Shown here: positions 1 through 9,665 of the stretch, in pieces
How the letters are laid out: each line of letters starts with the position of its first letter
Numbering within the stretch: the stretch's first letter is position 1
Source of the DNA: Chara braunii
Lineage: Eukaryota > Streptophyta > Charophyceae > Charales > Characeae
DNA: 43,747 bases
Direction of reading: 5' to 3'
Assembly: GCA_003427395.1 (NCBI GenBank)
Contig: BFEA01000005.1
Span: 1,044,906-1,088,652, forward strand
Position numbers and translations under genes: made by a program
The notes under the pieces: generated by a model
What the model was told of the DNA's origin: nothing
The model's input: only the letters and a program-made list of their open reading frames with translations
The model's database searches: none

Positions 1-387
1 CCGAATGAGGAGGCAGGCCCTTCCCTATATCNAAGTGGCCTGCCTGCGTCCAGTCCAGNAAACTTCCGGTAGGCCCCGGTAGGCACAGGCCCAGTCACGA
101 AGGGAGCAGGCCTGGGGCCTGATGTGGTTGTATGCGCCCAACTGCTTTCGGCCTGTGTTTGGCCTGGTACCCGTATCCAGCCCAAGGCCTGCTTCACATT
201 CATTTACACAGGCGGCCCAGGGCCTGGATTCATTCAACCAACTGGCGCAATGCAACTGTCTGAATTTCCCGTTGCGGGGTACCCTGAAGAATGAGGCCCG
301 AAGGGCCTGTCGTGCCTGCCTTCACTTAGGGCGGCCGACCTTGTTGCAGATAGGGCCCCGTAGGGGCTAAGCGGGCGTAGCCTCGCA
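1..387 (-). mobile_element. LTR remnant of the minus-strand Ty3/Gypsy family
   Basis: Read on the minus strand, this stretch begins TGCGAGG at 387 and shares blocks in the same order with the LTR at 20830-21259. The shared blocks are TGCGAGG, CCCTAAGTGAAGG, CAGTTGCG/CAGTTGCATTGCG followed by CCAGTTGGTTGAA, and a CTTCCGG-AGGCCCC block near 64-80. It is GC-rich, unlike the AT-rich sequence to its right. The window edge cuts its far end, and single Ns sit at 32 and 59. No coding sequence of the element follows on either side, so it is a solo LTR or a fragment. The short ORFs inside it have no recognisable product. Confidence 0.7.
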
Positions 388-412
388 TTATTATTATTAT
401 CATTATTTTTGA

Positions 413-473
<61 letters not shown>

Positions 474-478
474 TTATT
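388..478. repeat. (ATT)n microsatellite
   Basis: Nearly pure TTA/ATT trinucleotide repeats, about 27 units with a few interruptions near 400-415. The tract abuts the LTR terminus at 387. Confidence 0.95.
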
Positions 479-1037
479 TCTGTTGTTGATTGTTCCGACA
501 GTTTATGATCCCAGCCAGCCTCATGCCCACCCTAAGTGAAGGCAAGCCTGAATGTCCGCAAGGGGGTCTTTACCTCAACGGTTCCTGAAGTAGGTCTCAG
601 ACAGTGTTGCACGTCAGTTGATTGAAGTGCAATAAGGGGCCTCACCCCAGGGATTCTTCCGAAGGACGGTGCTGCGCAGGGGGGGTGCCCTTCTGGGCAC
701 GCACAACGAGAGGTTGGGGTCATCACAAAGTGGCTACGGGCCGTTGAGAAAGCAGCATTGCGACCACATCCGCGCATGGGCAATGAGTGGTGTGGGTCAT
801 GACCAGACAGCGGGTCGCCGGTGGCCATGGCGAAGCATACGGAACAACAAGCGTGAGTGCAAATGTGTGTGTACGCGAGTACGTATGTGGGATATCCGGG
901 GTAGATTCTAGTTGGAAGAGAAAGTATTGTGTGCTTGTGCAGAGAAGTTGCTGGTGACACGACAATCAGGGGAAGAAGAGAGATCCTGTTGAGTGTTGTG
1001 TGCCTTAACCATGTCCAAAGAGAGGCTAAACCAGACT
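479..1037. other. no gene seen; contains an inverted copy of an LTR motif
   Basis: Positions 527-545 carry CCCTAAGTGAAGGCAAGCC, an inverted match to the LTR motif at about 315-335. Small overlapping ORFs occur on both strands, but none has a recognisable domain. I see no convincing gene. Confidence 0.5.
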
Positions 1038-1169
1038 GTCCCTGACCAGATTCACGAGCCCCAAGTGGTGTGGATACTTTATGCCTAAATTAAATGTCAT
1101 TATGTCCCTGACCAGATTCACGAGCCCCAAGTGGTGTGGATACTTTATGCCTAAATTAAATGTCATTAT
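1038..1169. repeat. perfect 66-bp tandem duplication
   Basis: Positions 1038-1103 and 1104-1169 are identical by eye across 66 bases. Both start GTCCCTGACCAG and end AATGTCATTAT. There are only two copies and no substitutions, so the duplication is recent or an assembly artefact. Confidence 0.95.
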
Positions 1170-2180
1170 TCTATCATTTTCATTTATGAAATGGTGTTAT
1201 TATTGTTGCTGTTATTTATTATTTTATTTATGACCTTATTACTATTACTATGACTCCCGGCGGCTATAGGGGAAGGTCAGAAATGAAAAGGGATACATAG
1301 TATTGAAAAAGAGGAGAGTCATTGTAATCAGCAATAGGATCTACCTCCTCAGTCCTTTTCTCTTCACCACCACATCATAACCTCTCACACACCAAATACT
1401 TATAGGCAAAATGGTTGAAAGAATGTTTGTACCAAGTGACTCTGAGGGGAAAGGTCTTAATTTGAGGGACTTCAGATCCTCCTTCATCCAACTTAGACAT
1501 ATCCAAAAGACAGGGCGATTGCGGGAGCTCTGCCGAAGTTCAGGAGGAACTCTGGAGGCAGAGAACAGTAAGGTACGCACACTTCAGTCTTACCATAAAA
1601 TTTTAATCTATGACCTTCAGGTGATTGTCTATGCTTGTAATAATAGAGAAAATACTTTGAGTCAGAATTTCTTCGGACTAAATTCAAGCAAAGGGAAGAA
1701 AACGATAATGTCTGTATAAGGAAAGAAAAACATTGATTGAGTGGACGGGATCTGACTCGGTATGACTAACTGTTGCTGATAAACATAACGAGAACGAAAA
1801 GTTTCGAATAACTGTCTCGCTATGTGAATGTTTCTTTTGGGGATGTGGCTGCAAGGGGATTGACTCTGTGAAGTCTTCCCTTGCTTAATAAGACCACCTG
1901 CCCAATGATAAGGGAGGGGGTTCACAGTGGATTGAAGGTTTGGGCATGTTGTTGGTCGTGATAGCGGACTGCATCGACTTATTCTTGTTCCATAATGACT
2001 CAAACCTACATCCTCCTAAAGATCCAAAACTAACACAGTCCCAGGATCAGTCGGAAGGCCTTTAAGTCATGGGGTACAGGTCCCGTATGCCTTACCCGCA
2101 TGATCTTAAAGTTTTATGAATGACCCAAAGCTCAAGAGGCGTCAAAGGAGACGACCAATGTCGTTAGAAAACTTGTATAA
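1170..2180. other. no recognised gene
   Basis: AT-rich sequence. A 102-codon ORF at 1411-1719 contains a donor-like AAG/GTACGC near 1570, but I recognise no family and see no second exon. Nothing else is supported. Confidence 0.4.
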
Positions 2181-2600
2181 GCGATAGGAGGAGCGAGGCT
2201 CCGAGAAGCCTGCCCTATCGCAATAATGGCACAGACAGTGATAAGAGAAGCGAGGCTCCAAGAAGCCTGCCTTATCACCTTACCAGCTGTGCGCCAGTAC
2301 AAGTAAGCGATAGGAGGAGCGAGGCTCTGAGAAGCCTGTCCTATCGCAAGGATAGCATGGGGGTGATAAGAGAAGCGAGACCCCTAGAAGTCTGCCTTAT
2401 GACCAACGAGACATGTATTCAAACAAGTGATAGGAGGAGCGAGGCTTCTTAAGGCCTGCCCTATCGCTTGGGTTGCACGAGTAAGGGAGGTGTAATAAGA
2501 AAAGCAAGGCTCCGAGAAGCCTACCTTATTGCCCGCCAGCTGTGCTTCCATATCAAATAGTGATAGGAGAAGCGAGGTTCCACGAGGTTTGCCCTATCAC
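2181..2600. repeat. array of seven 41-bp hairpin repeats with variable spacers
   Basis: Seven 41-bp imperfect palindromes lie at 2181, 2238, 2307, 2363, 2427, 2492 and 2560, separated by 16, 28, 15, 23, 24 and 27 bp. Each has an 8-bp outer stem (GCGATAGG with CCTATCGC, or GTGATAAG with CTTATCAC) and an inner stem of about 5 bp (AGGCT with AGCCT) around a 6-nt loop. The two flavours alternate for the first four copies and then mix. Paired positions change together: 2 with 40, 3 with 39, 7 with 35, and 18 with 29. In copy 7 four of the five inner pairs become G-T, which only an RNA helix would tolerate. Two spacers share a CCAGCTGTGC segment (near 2284 and 2537), so older units of about 125 bp that held two hairpins each are likely. 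Function is unknown. Confidence 0.93.
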
Positions 2601-4248
2601 AAACAGACGCCCAGTAAAGATGAGTAGATCCAGAGCGGTCTACCATACTACTACTAGCCTTCTAGATAAAACTGGATTAATCAAATTACTGATAGATTAC
2701 TTCTGATTCTATTGAGGTGAGGATAGTGATTTCTTGGACCGAGAGACTTATCCCTTCATCACGGAACTCTGATTCGATTCCTATCATATGACTCCTTTCA
2801 AAGATGGATTGACGATGTTGCTTGTGCTTGCCAAGAAAGAACCAAGAATGAAACTTTGGTAAACGCTCCTCAAAAGAAACTTATGTAGGATCACTGGGTC
2901 AGATAAACTAGGAATAAACTTTTGTTCATTGCCTAAACCGCAAGGCAACAGCCTGGCAATTAGATAAGGAAAGAGGCTAGACAGTGGGTCATCGACAAGA
3001 GTTGATCTCTAGGTCACAAATCTAGAAGGAATCTTCTAGATCCCAGTAGGAAAGGAGGATGTTAAGTTTCTTTCGGGTTGTGTTGTGCCTACAGGTTTCC
3101 ATCACTCTTGGAGAAAAATTACGGAAGAAAATTCGTAAGGAACTGCAATTTTGTTATCATTGGATAACAGGTCGGTAGAATTCCAACTCAACCTCCACAT
3201 GGCTTGATACCCACACCTAAGACAAAATCAAGAAAACGGAACGGACGAATCTTCCCCCAAATCTAAGCCTGAAATGTCCTGGTCACTCCCGAAGGTCTTT
3301 TGAAAAGTGAGGGGGATGGGCAAGAAGAGTCAGGAGTAGGAAGGGGTGTTGTTTCAAGGTTTTGGGGTGTGAGGGACTTGCTATGAATGGGTTAAAGGTT
3401 GGCGCTTGTAGCACATTCTGTGTCTGCATTTATATGTGTGTATGTGGCTTCCTTGCATTGACACAGGTGTTTGGGCCGTGATTGTCTTCCGGACTTGAGT
3501 GGTCATCTGGGATATTCGGACAGGGTACACCACAATTGTGCAAGTGAGGTCCACCGCTCATTCGCTCCCCCTTTATATACATATATGCTTAATATACCTA
3601 TGAACAAGGGTATGTTATGGCTCAAGCTTAGGCAGGTTATTGTCTAGGGTTCTGTTGAGATCATGGGGAAATGGTAAAATTACAGAAGAGGCTAGGCATT
3701 AGCATAGCTTATATAGTCAACAAGGAACGTAGACTCGTTGTCGTAAGTAGTTAAGCGTGGAAGACTGTCCAAAAGGGTTGACCTGATTAGGTAGTCGGTC
3801 AGAGGAAGTTTGCCCCTCGGTACACGAATACGGGTCAGTCTTAAGGCGTTCTACCGCGCGTATGCCTATGCTACAGCGATTGAGAAAACGCCCTCCGTTG
3901 GCCTACCTCTGCGATTGCGTGTGAAAGCCTTCGCACGTGGGTCAGTAGCTCAACAGGGATACGCCCACCTAAGGGATGGTGACAGCTCCCGCAGGTGGAG
4001 GTAATGTTGTACCTCGCAGGATCTCTGACCTGTCGTAGGCATCCGCGAGAGGTATAGCACGAGCGCACGGTCGGAGTGGTGTTCAACTAAGGTGACTTAA
4101 GACTCCTGCGTGATGCGACCGTGAGGTCCGACACAAAAATTGTTTTTACGTCTAGGTGTGGGACCGAACTCCTTTGTCGCAGAGGCTACTGCATCCCTGT
4201 ATGCAAACATGTGGTTTGTGTTCCGAAAAACCTAACAAGACTCTTATG
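2601..4248. other. no recognised gene; probable decayed 5' part of the plus-strand retrotransposon near its right end
   Basis: I see no conserved domain. The right end runs into the reverse transcriptase remnant at 4249, so some of this is probably degraded gag/protease, but I could not identify a zinc knuckle or an aspartic protease motif. A 64-codon ORF at 3810-4004 is unrecognised. Confidence 0.4.
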
Positions 4249-4797
4249 TGGATCTAGGATCTGCAAAAGTTGAATGTTGTGACTATCCGGGACGCAGGGT
4301 CCTTGCCACATGCAGACTTATTAGCAGAATCTCATACCGGTTGGAGCATTTACTCGCTGGTAGATCTCTATTCCGGATACGATCAACTCCCGCTGGACGT
4401 CTGGGATAGACCCTACACGGCCATGCATACCCCGGTAGGCCAATTGCAAATGCAAGTAACCCCCATGGGCTTCACGAACGTTGTGGCAAAGGCGCAAAGG
4501 AGGATGCTCGCAGTTGCTAGGGATATGTTCCTAGCAAAGTGCGAACCTTACATTAATGAAAATCCGATCAAAGGTGCTCGGGAGAAGGATGAGATGGAGA
4601 TTCAGCCTGAAGTGTGAAAGTTTGTGTGAAATCATTTGCAGGACATCAAGGAGCTCCTTCGCAGGTTCCTAGTATACAACATTACTACCAGCGGCCCCAA
4701 AAGTATCCTTGCAGTCCCAAAAGTGACCATCCTAGGCTTTCGTTGCGGGGCATATGGAAGGAAACCCGACCCAACCAAAACCGACAAGATCTCTTAG
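4249..4797 (+). pseudogene. pol: Ty3/Gypsy reverse transcriptase remnant
   Basis: The frame starting at TGG 4249 gives a decayed reverse transcriptase. Its fingers motif is DLQKLNVVTIRDAG, followed by YSLVDLYSGYDQLPL, which holds the first catalytic aspartate (VDLYSGYDQ) of RT block A. Next come a TAMHTP block and the TPMGFTN block. The usual YxDD box and much of the palm are missing; the frame instead runs into a Glu/Lys-rich stretch and TGA stops at 4615 and 4627. Thumb-like sequence (LRRFLVYNI, VTILGF) follows to TAG at 4795. A TAG at 4255 sits where related elements often have Gln. The copy cannot be active. The motif wording resembles elements I associate with basidiomycete fungi more than the usual plant Ty3/Gypsy clades, which is memory-based and unverified. 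Confidence 0.85.
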
Positions 4798-5404
4798 TGG
4801 CCAACGCCTCTGCGGACCACGACGGAGGTAAGAGCCTTCCTGGGGGTTGTCGGATTCAGAAGGATTTTCATCAAGGGCTTCGCTAAGATAGAAGAACCTA
4901 TTCGAGCTATGATTCGCAGAGAAGGTATAATGGACTGGACTAAGGAACGAGAGGCCGCGGTCTAGACCCTCAAAGATATATTGACGTCGGAGCAAGTTGC
5001 ACATGCCTCACAGTGTTTCAATGATGACGTAGGGCGACCGTTTACGCTAGAAACCGATGGGGGACCTTTAGCCGTGGGGGGAGTGTTGATACAAAGAGGT
5101 ATTGAAGATGGAGAGAAAAACCCATCAGATTCGAAAGTAGGTCGTTGAACCCAACAGAGTGTCGCTACCCTCAATTCAAAAAGGAAGTATCGACTATCCT
5201 CCACTGTCTCAAAACCTTTTAAGCCTACCTGTTTGGGAGTCGCTCCATTCCGAGGATCGATCCAACAAATGTCGCAGGAGCGCTAAAGAACTACAAACCC
5301 ATAAACCCGACTAGGGGAAGATGGGTAGGGTTCATTTGGCAGTTCGATTACAAGATTGAGCGCATTGCCGTACTTAGAAATAGGGCCGATAGCCTGAGCA
5401 GGGT
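4798..5404 (+). pseudogene. pol: Ty3/Gypsy RNase H remnant of the same element
   Basis: Directly continues the RT frame. TTTEVRAFLGVVGFRRIFIK is the classic connection between thumb and RNase H, followed by EEPIRAMIRR and the WTKEREAAV block. RNase H motifs are LETDGGPLAVGGVL (first catalytic Asp), PTECRYPQFKKEVSTIL (Glu region) and a C-terminal RNRADSLSR, matching the ADALSR end typical of Gypsy RNase H. Breaks are TAG at 4963, a frameshift in the A-run near 5115, TAA at 5220, and a further frame change near 5400. Several stops fall where Gln would be expected. Confidence 0.85.
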
Positions 5405-7157
5405 TTGCATCACGCGGAAGGAGTAGAGGACGTGGAACCTTTCGACGCATTCCTCAACTACGAGGGAGGGACCTTGGTGGTGGATAACGAGGTAATAAAC
5501 CAAGCAAGCACATCTGGGGAGCTGTTGATCAAAGTCTTCGAAAAGAGGTCTCCCGCCGTAGTTGCAAAACTCAGGGAAGGACCAATTACAACGCAGGGTC
5601 CTAAGGATGAGAAAGATCCCTGGGGAGATGTTGTGGGGCCAAAGGAGGAACCAATAGCAATGACAGTCGAGAGTTGATGCAAGGCCGTTATGAGTCTGGT
5701 CGAATCGTGCGAACAAAAGCGGCAACAGTACCTAGTGAATCAGGCGCAGGATGGTCAAGAAGACCACCAAGGCAGGAACGAGTATTTCTATATCCAGATG
5801 TACGACAAATTTTTAATGGAAATCGGGTTGATGCTAGTAAGAAACAAGGAGGCCGGGGAAATCAGCCTCAAGGCTAGAGAGGAAGCCGACAAGAATGGGC
5901 ACCTATTCAAGAAGGAGGAGGGCATAATGCCTATAAGGTTTGTGTGCAGTCGGTCCCGACAACTGGACATAATCCAGACAATGCATGATGGGCTGGCCGG
6001 AGGATACCGCTCCTCAAAAGGGACGCTGGTAACAATGGCACCACTCTACTTCTGACTGGGAATGAGGAGCATGGTGGCCACGTACTGCCAGACCTGTCTG
6101 ATCTGCCAAGAGCGGAGTACGACCCGTGTTTTCGAACCTTTAAGACCCACGTGGGTGTTAGGACTTGGACACCTGGTCCACCTCGATCTCGCAGCCATGT
6201 CGGTGTCCACGGAAGGGTACAGATATATCCTTAACGTTAGAGACAACCTTAGTGGGTTTGTGGAGGCAATAGCCCTCAAGAAGAAAATAGGGAAAGTAGT
6301 GGCGAGTTGGATTGAAGACTTCTACCTAAGGCACCCATTTATCAGAAGGTTTATAGATGATAATGAGATGGAGTTTGTGAAACAGGAAGTATTGAGCACT
6401 TGCAAAAGGCTCAGAGTGCCCATTAAGCTTATTGAGCCTTACCACCCGGATATAGCTGATAATGAGATGGAGTTTGTGAAACAGGAAGTATTGAACACTT
6501 GCAAAAGGCTCAGAGTGCCCATTAAGCTTATTGAGCCTTACCACCCGGAGGCTAATGCGCCTGTAGAAAGGGGACATCAGACCCTGAAGAACACGATCGC
6601 GAAATTAGCGGCAAACGATCTTGGGAACTCGCCCCAAGTATCTTAAGCAGGCCGCTTTCTCGGAAAATGTGACCCCGAAGAGGACTACAGGTTGTATTTC
6701 AGCCGAGCTATGGTCTGGGAGGGAAATTGACTTCCCAGTGGAAGCCCTAATACCAACTTGGAATAGGTTGGACGACGATCCGCACTTGACAACCGAGCAA
6801 TTGATTCAGGCTCGATGTCAACAGATTATTCGCAATGAGGAGGCAATGGAAAAGGTGCTGAACCGAGTCCTTGATAGTAGGATGAAAGATAAGACACGGT
6901 GTGATCAACTAAAAAATATCAGGAAAGAACAACTTCAAGTGGGGAAGATGGTCATAGTCATAAATTCAGCACTAGAGAGCACTTGGTCAGGACAATTGGG
7001 AAGTAGATGCAAAGGTCCTTACTGGGTGCGGGTTGAACACCTTCGAATAGGAAGACCTGGATGGGACTGGATTGAAAGGGTCATTTCCGGGACAACGGAT
7101 GGTCAGGTTTCTAAGTCGGGCCCCAGTGGAGCAATGGTTACAAGAAACTCAAGATAA
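5405..7157 (+). pseudogene. pol: Ty3/Gypsy integrase remnant with internal 99-bp duplication
   Basis: The frame from 5405 runs through a linker (stop at 5675) into a spacer and then the integrase zinc domain. This is MHDGLAGGYRSS followed by CQTCLICQ near 6100, an HHCC domain with the second His replaced by Tyr. The catalytic core shows VHLDLAAM (Asp), FIDDNEMEF (Asp) and EANAPVERGHQTL (Glu). A TGA at 6053 replaces a probable Trp. A 99-bp in-frame tandem duplication (6359-6457 and 6458-6548) copies the stretch starting at the second Asp. A frameshift near 6630 moves the C-terminal region into the frame ending at 7157, with a GREIDFPVEALIPTW block typical of the region after the core. No chromodomain is evident. 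Confidence 0.87.
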
Positions 7158-7547
7158 GGAAACTGGGGAACCGACAAGCTAAGTACTAACAAAAATCTTA
7201 TACGTGAGGTGTCTTGTTTTTTTGGGGGGTGCTATGACTGTGTCCTTGGGTAACGCTGCGTGGGCTGAATGACAAGGTTGGGAATGCCTGGGCCAAGGTA
7301 TCATAGTTTTTGAGGGGGATGGATGGGATCTGGACGTCACTGCGGCTGAATTGACGCAGGACGATGTATCATACGGTATTGCGCGAAGGGGACTAGGGTG
7401 AAAGGTGCATCCTTGGGAATGGTGCCATAAGGGAAATAGGTTCTTTCTTCCTTTGGTTTAGCCGGGGTTTTGCCTTTGCGGGTATGTGTCGCGCATCTTG
7501 TCTTTCCCAGTTTTGTGATTGCAGGAATATGAAAAGTTTGAGTCAAA
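7158..7547. other. no gene seen; linker between pol and the downstream ORF
   Basis: G/T-rich sequence with a short T-run/G-run near 7218-7230. No coding frame continues from the integrase. No LTR match to elsewhere in the window was found here. Confidence 0.4.
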
Positions 7548-8339
7548 ATGGAATTCAACAATGAGAACGATGTCAACTGCGCCAATGTACCAGTCCAGAG
7601 TGAATGGCAGAGACCGGAGGGACAACAAGACAAACATAAACCAAAGATGTTCATAGGCTTACAACCAAGAAGTACACTTGGGAAAAAGGAAAGAAAGATC
7701 TTATGTAGAGGGCCTTCGCCCCTCAGGAAGGGTGAGAAGTTACAATCCTAGTCGGAGGATAGGAGTGGGGACCAAAGAACCGAGGAGAGAAGTGAAGGAG
7801 AGGGACAGCGCGTACCTGACAGCTATGAGAAATACTATGAGAACTATAAGGAGCACTATGAGGGGAGCTCGAGTATTCCGTACAGCCTAAACCCTGATAA
7901 TTTTACGGGTAAGTTCAACCCCATATGGGAGGAGGAGAATGAGGATGAGGACAAACCGTGTGCGGTCATTGAGATCAGCAGTGGGGATGAGACGGATGAG
8001 ATTACCAGACCAAAAGAAAAAGGGGGACCAACACTAGGTGACTCGAAAGCAGGACCCTCCAAGTGGGAGGATGAGTTTGGACCGACATGTAGCCATTGGT
8101 TTAACCAATGAATTATACTAAGTGTGATAAGGCACGATTGGATCATTAAGGCCCGGAAAAAGATGAGGGCAGAGGAGACGGTCACGCCCGTGGACTTCTT
8201 CCATGAGGAAAAACTAAGAGAATTTACGAGGAAAAGGAAAGAAATCAGGACCTGTGACAAGGGAATTGAGGGGCAGATGAGGAAGGATGCGCAGCAAAAA
8301 GCCACGCGACAAAAGGTCAGTCGGGGCAAAAGAGACTAG
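7548..8339 (+). pseudogene. broken ORF downstream of pol, unknown product
   Basis: One frame runs from ATG 7548 to TAG 8337, about 263 codons, with only two internal stops (TAG 7749, TGA 8109). The N-terminal part is Asn/Gln-rich. The middle is Tyr- and acid-rich (a YEKYYENYKEHYEG stretch, then WEEENEDEDK and ISSGDETDEI). The C-terminal part is highly basic (KARKKMRAEE, FTRKRKEIRT, end KVSRGKRD). I do not recognise a family. Its place 3' of integrase on the same strand suggests an accessory ORF of the retrotransposon, a displaced gag-like segment, or a captured host fragment. I see no signal peptide or membrane segment, so an envelope-type protein is unlikely. The TGA could be a decayed Trp codon. 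A nearly unbroken 263-codon frame in such a decayed region is unlikely by chance, but that is a judgement. Confidence 0.5.
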
Positions 8340-9024
8340 ATATGGTAGATGTACAACAGTGTCTCTGACAACTAGAATGGTAACCTTGACAGACAACAAA
8401 TGTGAATTAGATAGTTGTGTATGAGAAGGACAAAGACTAACTGAGGCTCAACAGGATATCGATGAATGGTCATGGACTACTTTCAATCAGAGCTCCCTTG
8501 AGAGGTTTAAGAAGGAAAGGTTGGCAAGGGATTTTCTTATGAAACCAGTGGGATGATTGTTTTGTGGGGTGCTAGGAAAAACAAAGATTGTATTTTGGAA
8601 AAGGACTATAGATATGTTTTTTTTTAATAGCAAATAAGACATTGGTTGTCGGCCGAATTCATGAGAGGTTAGGGAGCCTATGGGTAGAGGGGTATGAAGA
8701 TGTTCCTCCACTAGGAGCCTAATCCAACCAAGTCGAGTCAAGTCCCAAGAGACAAAGGTGTGAGAGTGAGAAAAAGTGAACATGAAAGAAGGGTCATGCG
8801 TTCTTGTCTATGGTTAAACGATCGGGTGGGCTAGCGCTGCCTGGGATGGGAGCCTATGCCTGAGCGCTAGATGCTAAGTCGGGTGTATTCAAGAGCTTAT
8901 GAGTTATAATGGGATGTGATGAAAGGAATCACACCCAAAAACTACATAAGATGACCGCTTCTAACCCCCCCTAGTAAGAGATGGGATCCGTGTCCTCGAC
9001 TCCCACCCCTCAGGCGCTAACAAT
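8340..9024. other. no recognised gene
   Basis: Purine-rich on the plus strand, with many short ORFs and none recognised. It lies between the downstream ORF and a set of small tandem repeats, so it is probably internal, untranslated sequence of the same element. Confidence 0.4.
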
Positions 9025-9170
9025 GGAATAGAAAAAAACGACCCCTGAGAAGGTTGTTCGATTGAAAATGGAAAAGAATAACCCCTAAAAAGGTTGTTCG
9101 ACTGGAATAAAAAAGAATGACCCTCAAAAAGGTTGTTCGAATTGGAATAGCAAAAGATGGCCCCTAAAAA
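9025..9170. repeat. about 40-bp tandem repeat ending in a GATGGCCC hairpin
   Basis: The core AAGGTTGTTCGA recurs at 9051, 9091 and 9130 (spacing 40 and 39 bp), each preceded by a CCCCTAAAAA-like segment. The last unit turns into a perfect inverted repeat, GATGGCCC-7 nt-GGGCCATC, at about 9146-9168. Confidence 0.85.
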
Positions 9171-9329
9171 GGGCCATCAAGACATTGGCTTTAAGGTATC
9201 ATATCACATGGGGGAGGAACCTTAAGACGAATAGAGAATTGGCGCTGGGATCCCCTTGCATGATTGACTAAGAAAGACCGAATGAGACCGAATTGGATTA
9301 AGCCATGGGAAAGGAAAAGCCTATTGGGA
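9171..9329. other. spacer between tandem repeats
   Basis: No feature recognised. Confidence 0.4.
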
Positions 9330-9665
9330 TGGTCATAAAAATCAGTCTTGCAAAGGAGATTGAAAGAGATGGATCAACAATTGGAAAGGTCGCAGGGGCG
9401 GTCATGAAAAGGAAGTCTTGCAAAGAAATTGAAAAAAGATGGATTGAGAATTGGAATGGCTGTCGGGATGATCTTAAGAAACTTGGAGAAGAAGTGAAAA
9501 AAATATGGATTGGAAAGGCTATCAGGTCGGTCATGAAAAACTGCCTTGGAGAGAGATTGGGAAGAGGAGATTGATGATTGAAAAGGGGTCGATGGGTCGG
9601 CCATGAGAAATTGCCCTCAGTGAAAAAATGTCGTCGGATCGGTCATGAGAATCAGCCTTAAGAAA
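9330..9665. repeat. degenerate tandem repeat of about 65-70 bp
   Basis: The landmark GG(T/C)CATGA recurs at 9400, 9529, 9599 and 9640, with a diverged copy near 9466. AGTCTTGCAAAG recurs at 9344 and 9414. The units contain ATTGAAAAA/GATGGATTG segments and have diverged by substitution and length change. Confidence 0.75.

Noticed and set aside
1411-1719. 102-codon ORF as a host exon
   Set aside because: No recognised family, no partner exon and no clear promoter; length is within chance for AT-rich sequence.
2181-2600. CRISPR array
   Set aside because: Repeat-spacer appearance, but the repeats are palindromic in two flavours with variable 15-28-bp spacers, no cas gene is present, and the context is a eukaryotic repeat-rich genome.
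3936-4000. tRNA-like GTCAGTAGCTCAACAGGGAT
   Set aside because: D-arm-like word only; no acceptor stem, anticodon arm or T-arm could be matched.
9146-9168. Rho-independent-like terminator (GATGGCCC hairpin)
   Set aside because: Bacterial signal with no relevance here; no T-run follows and it ends a tandem repeat.
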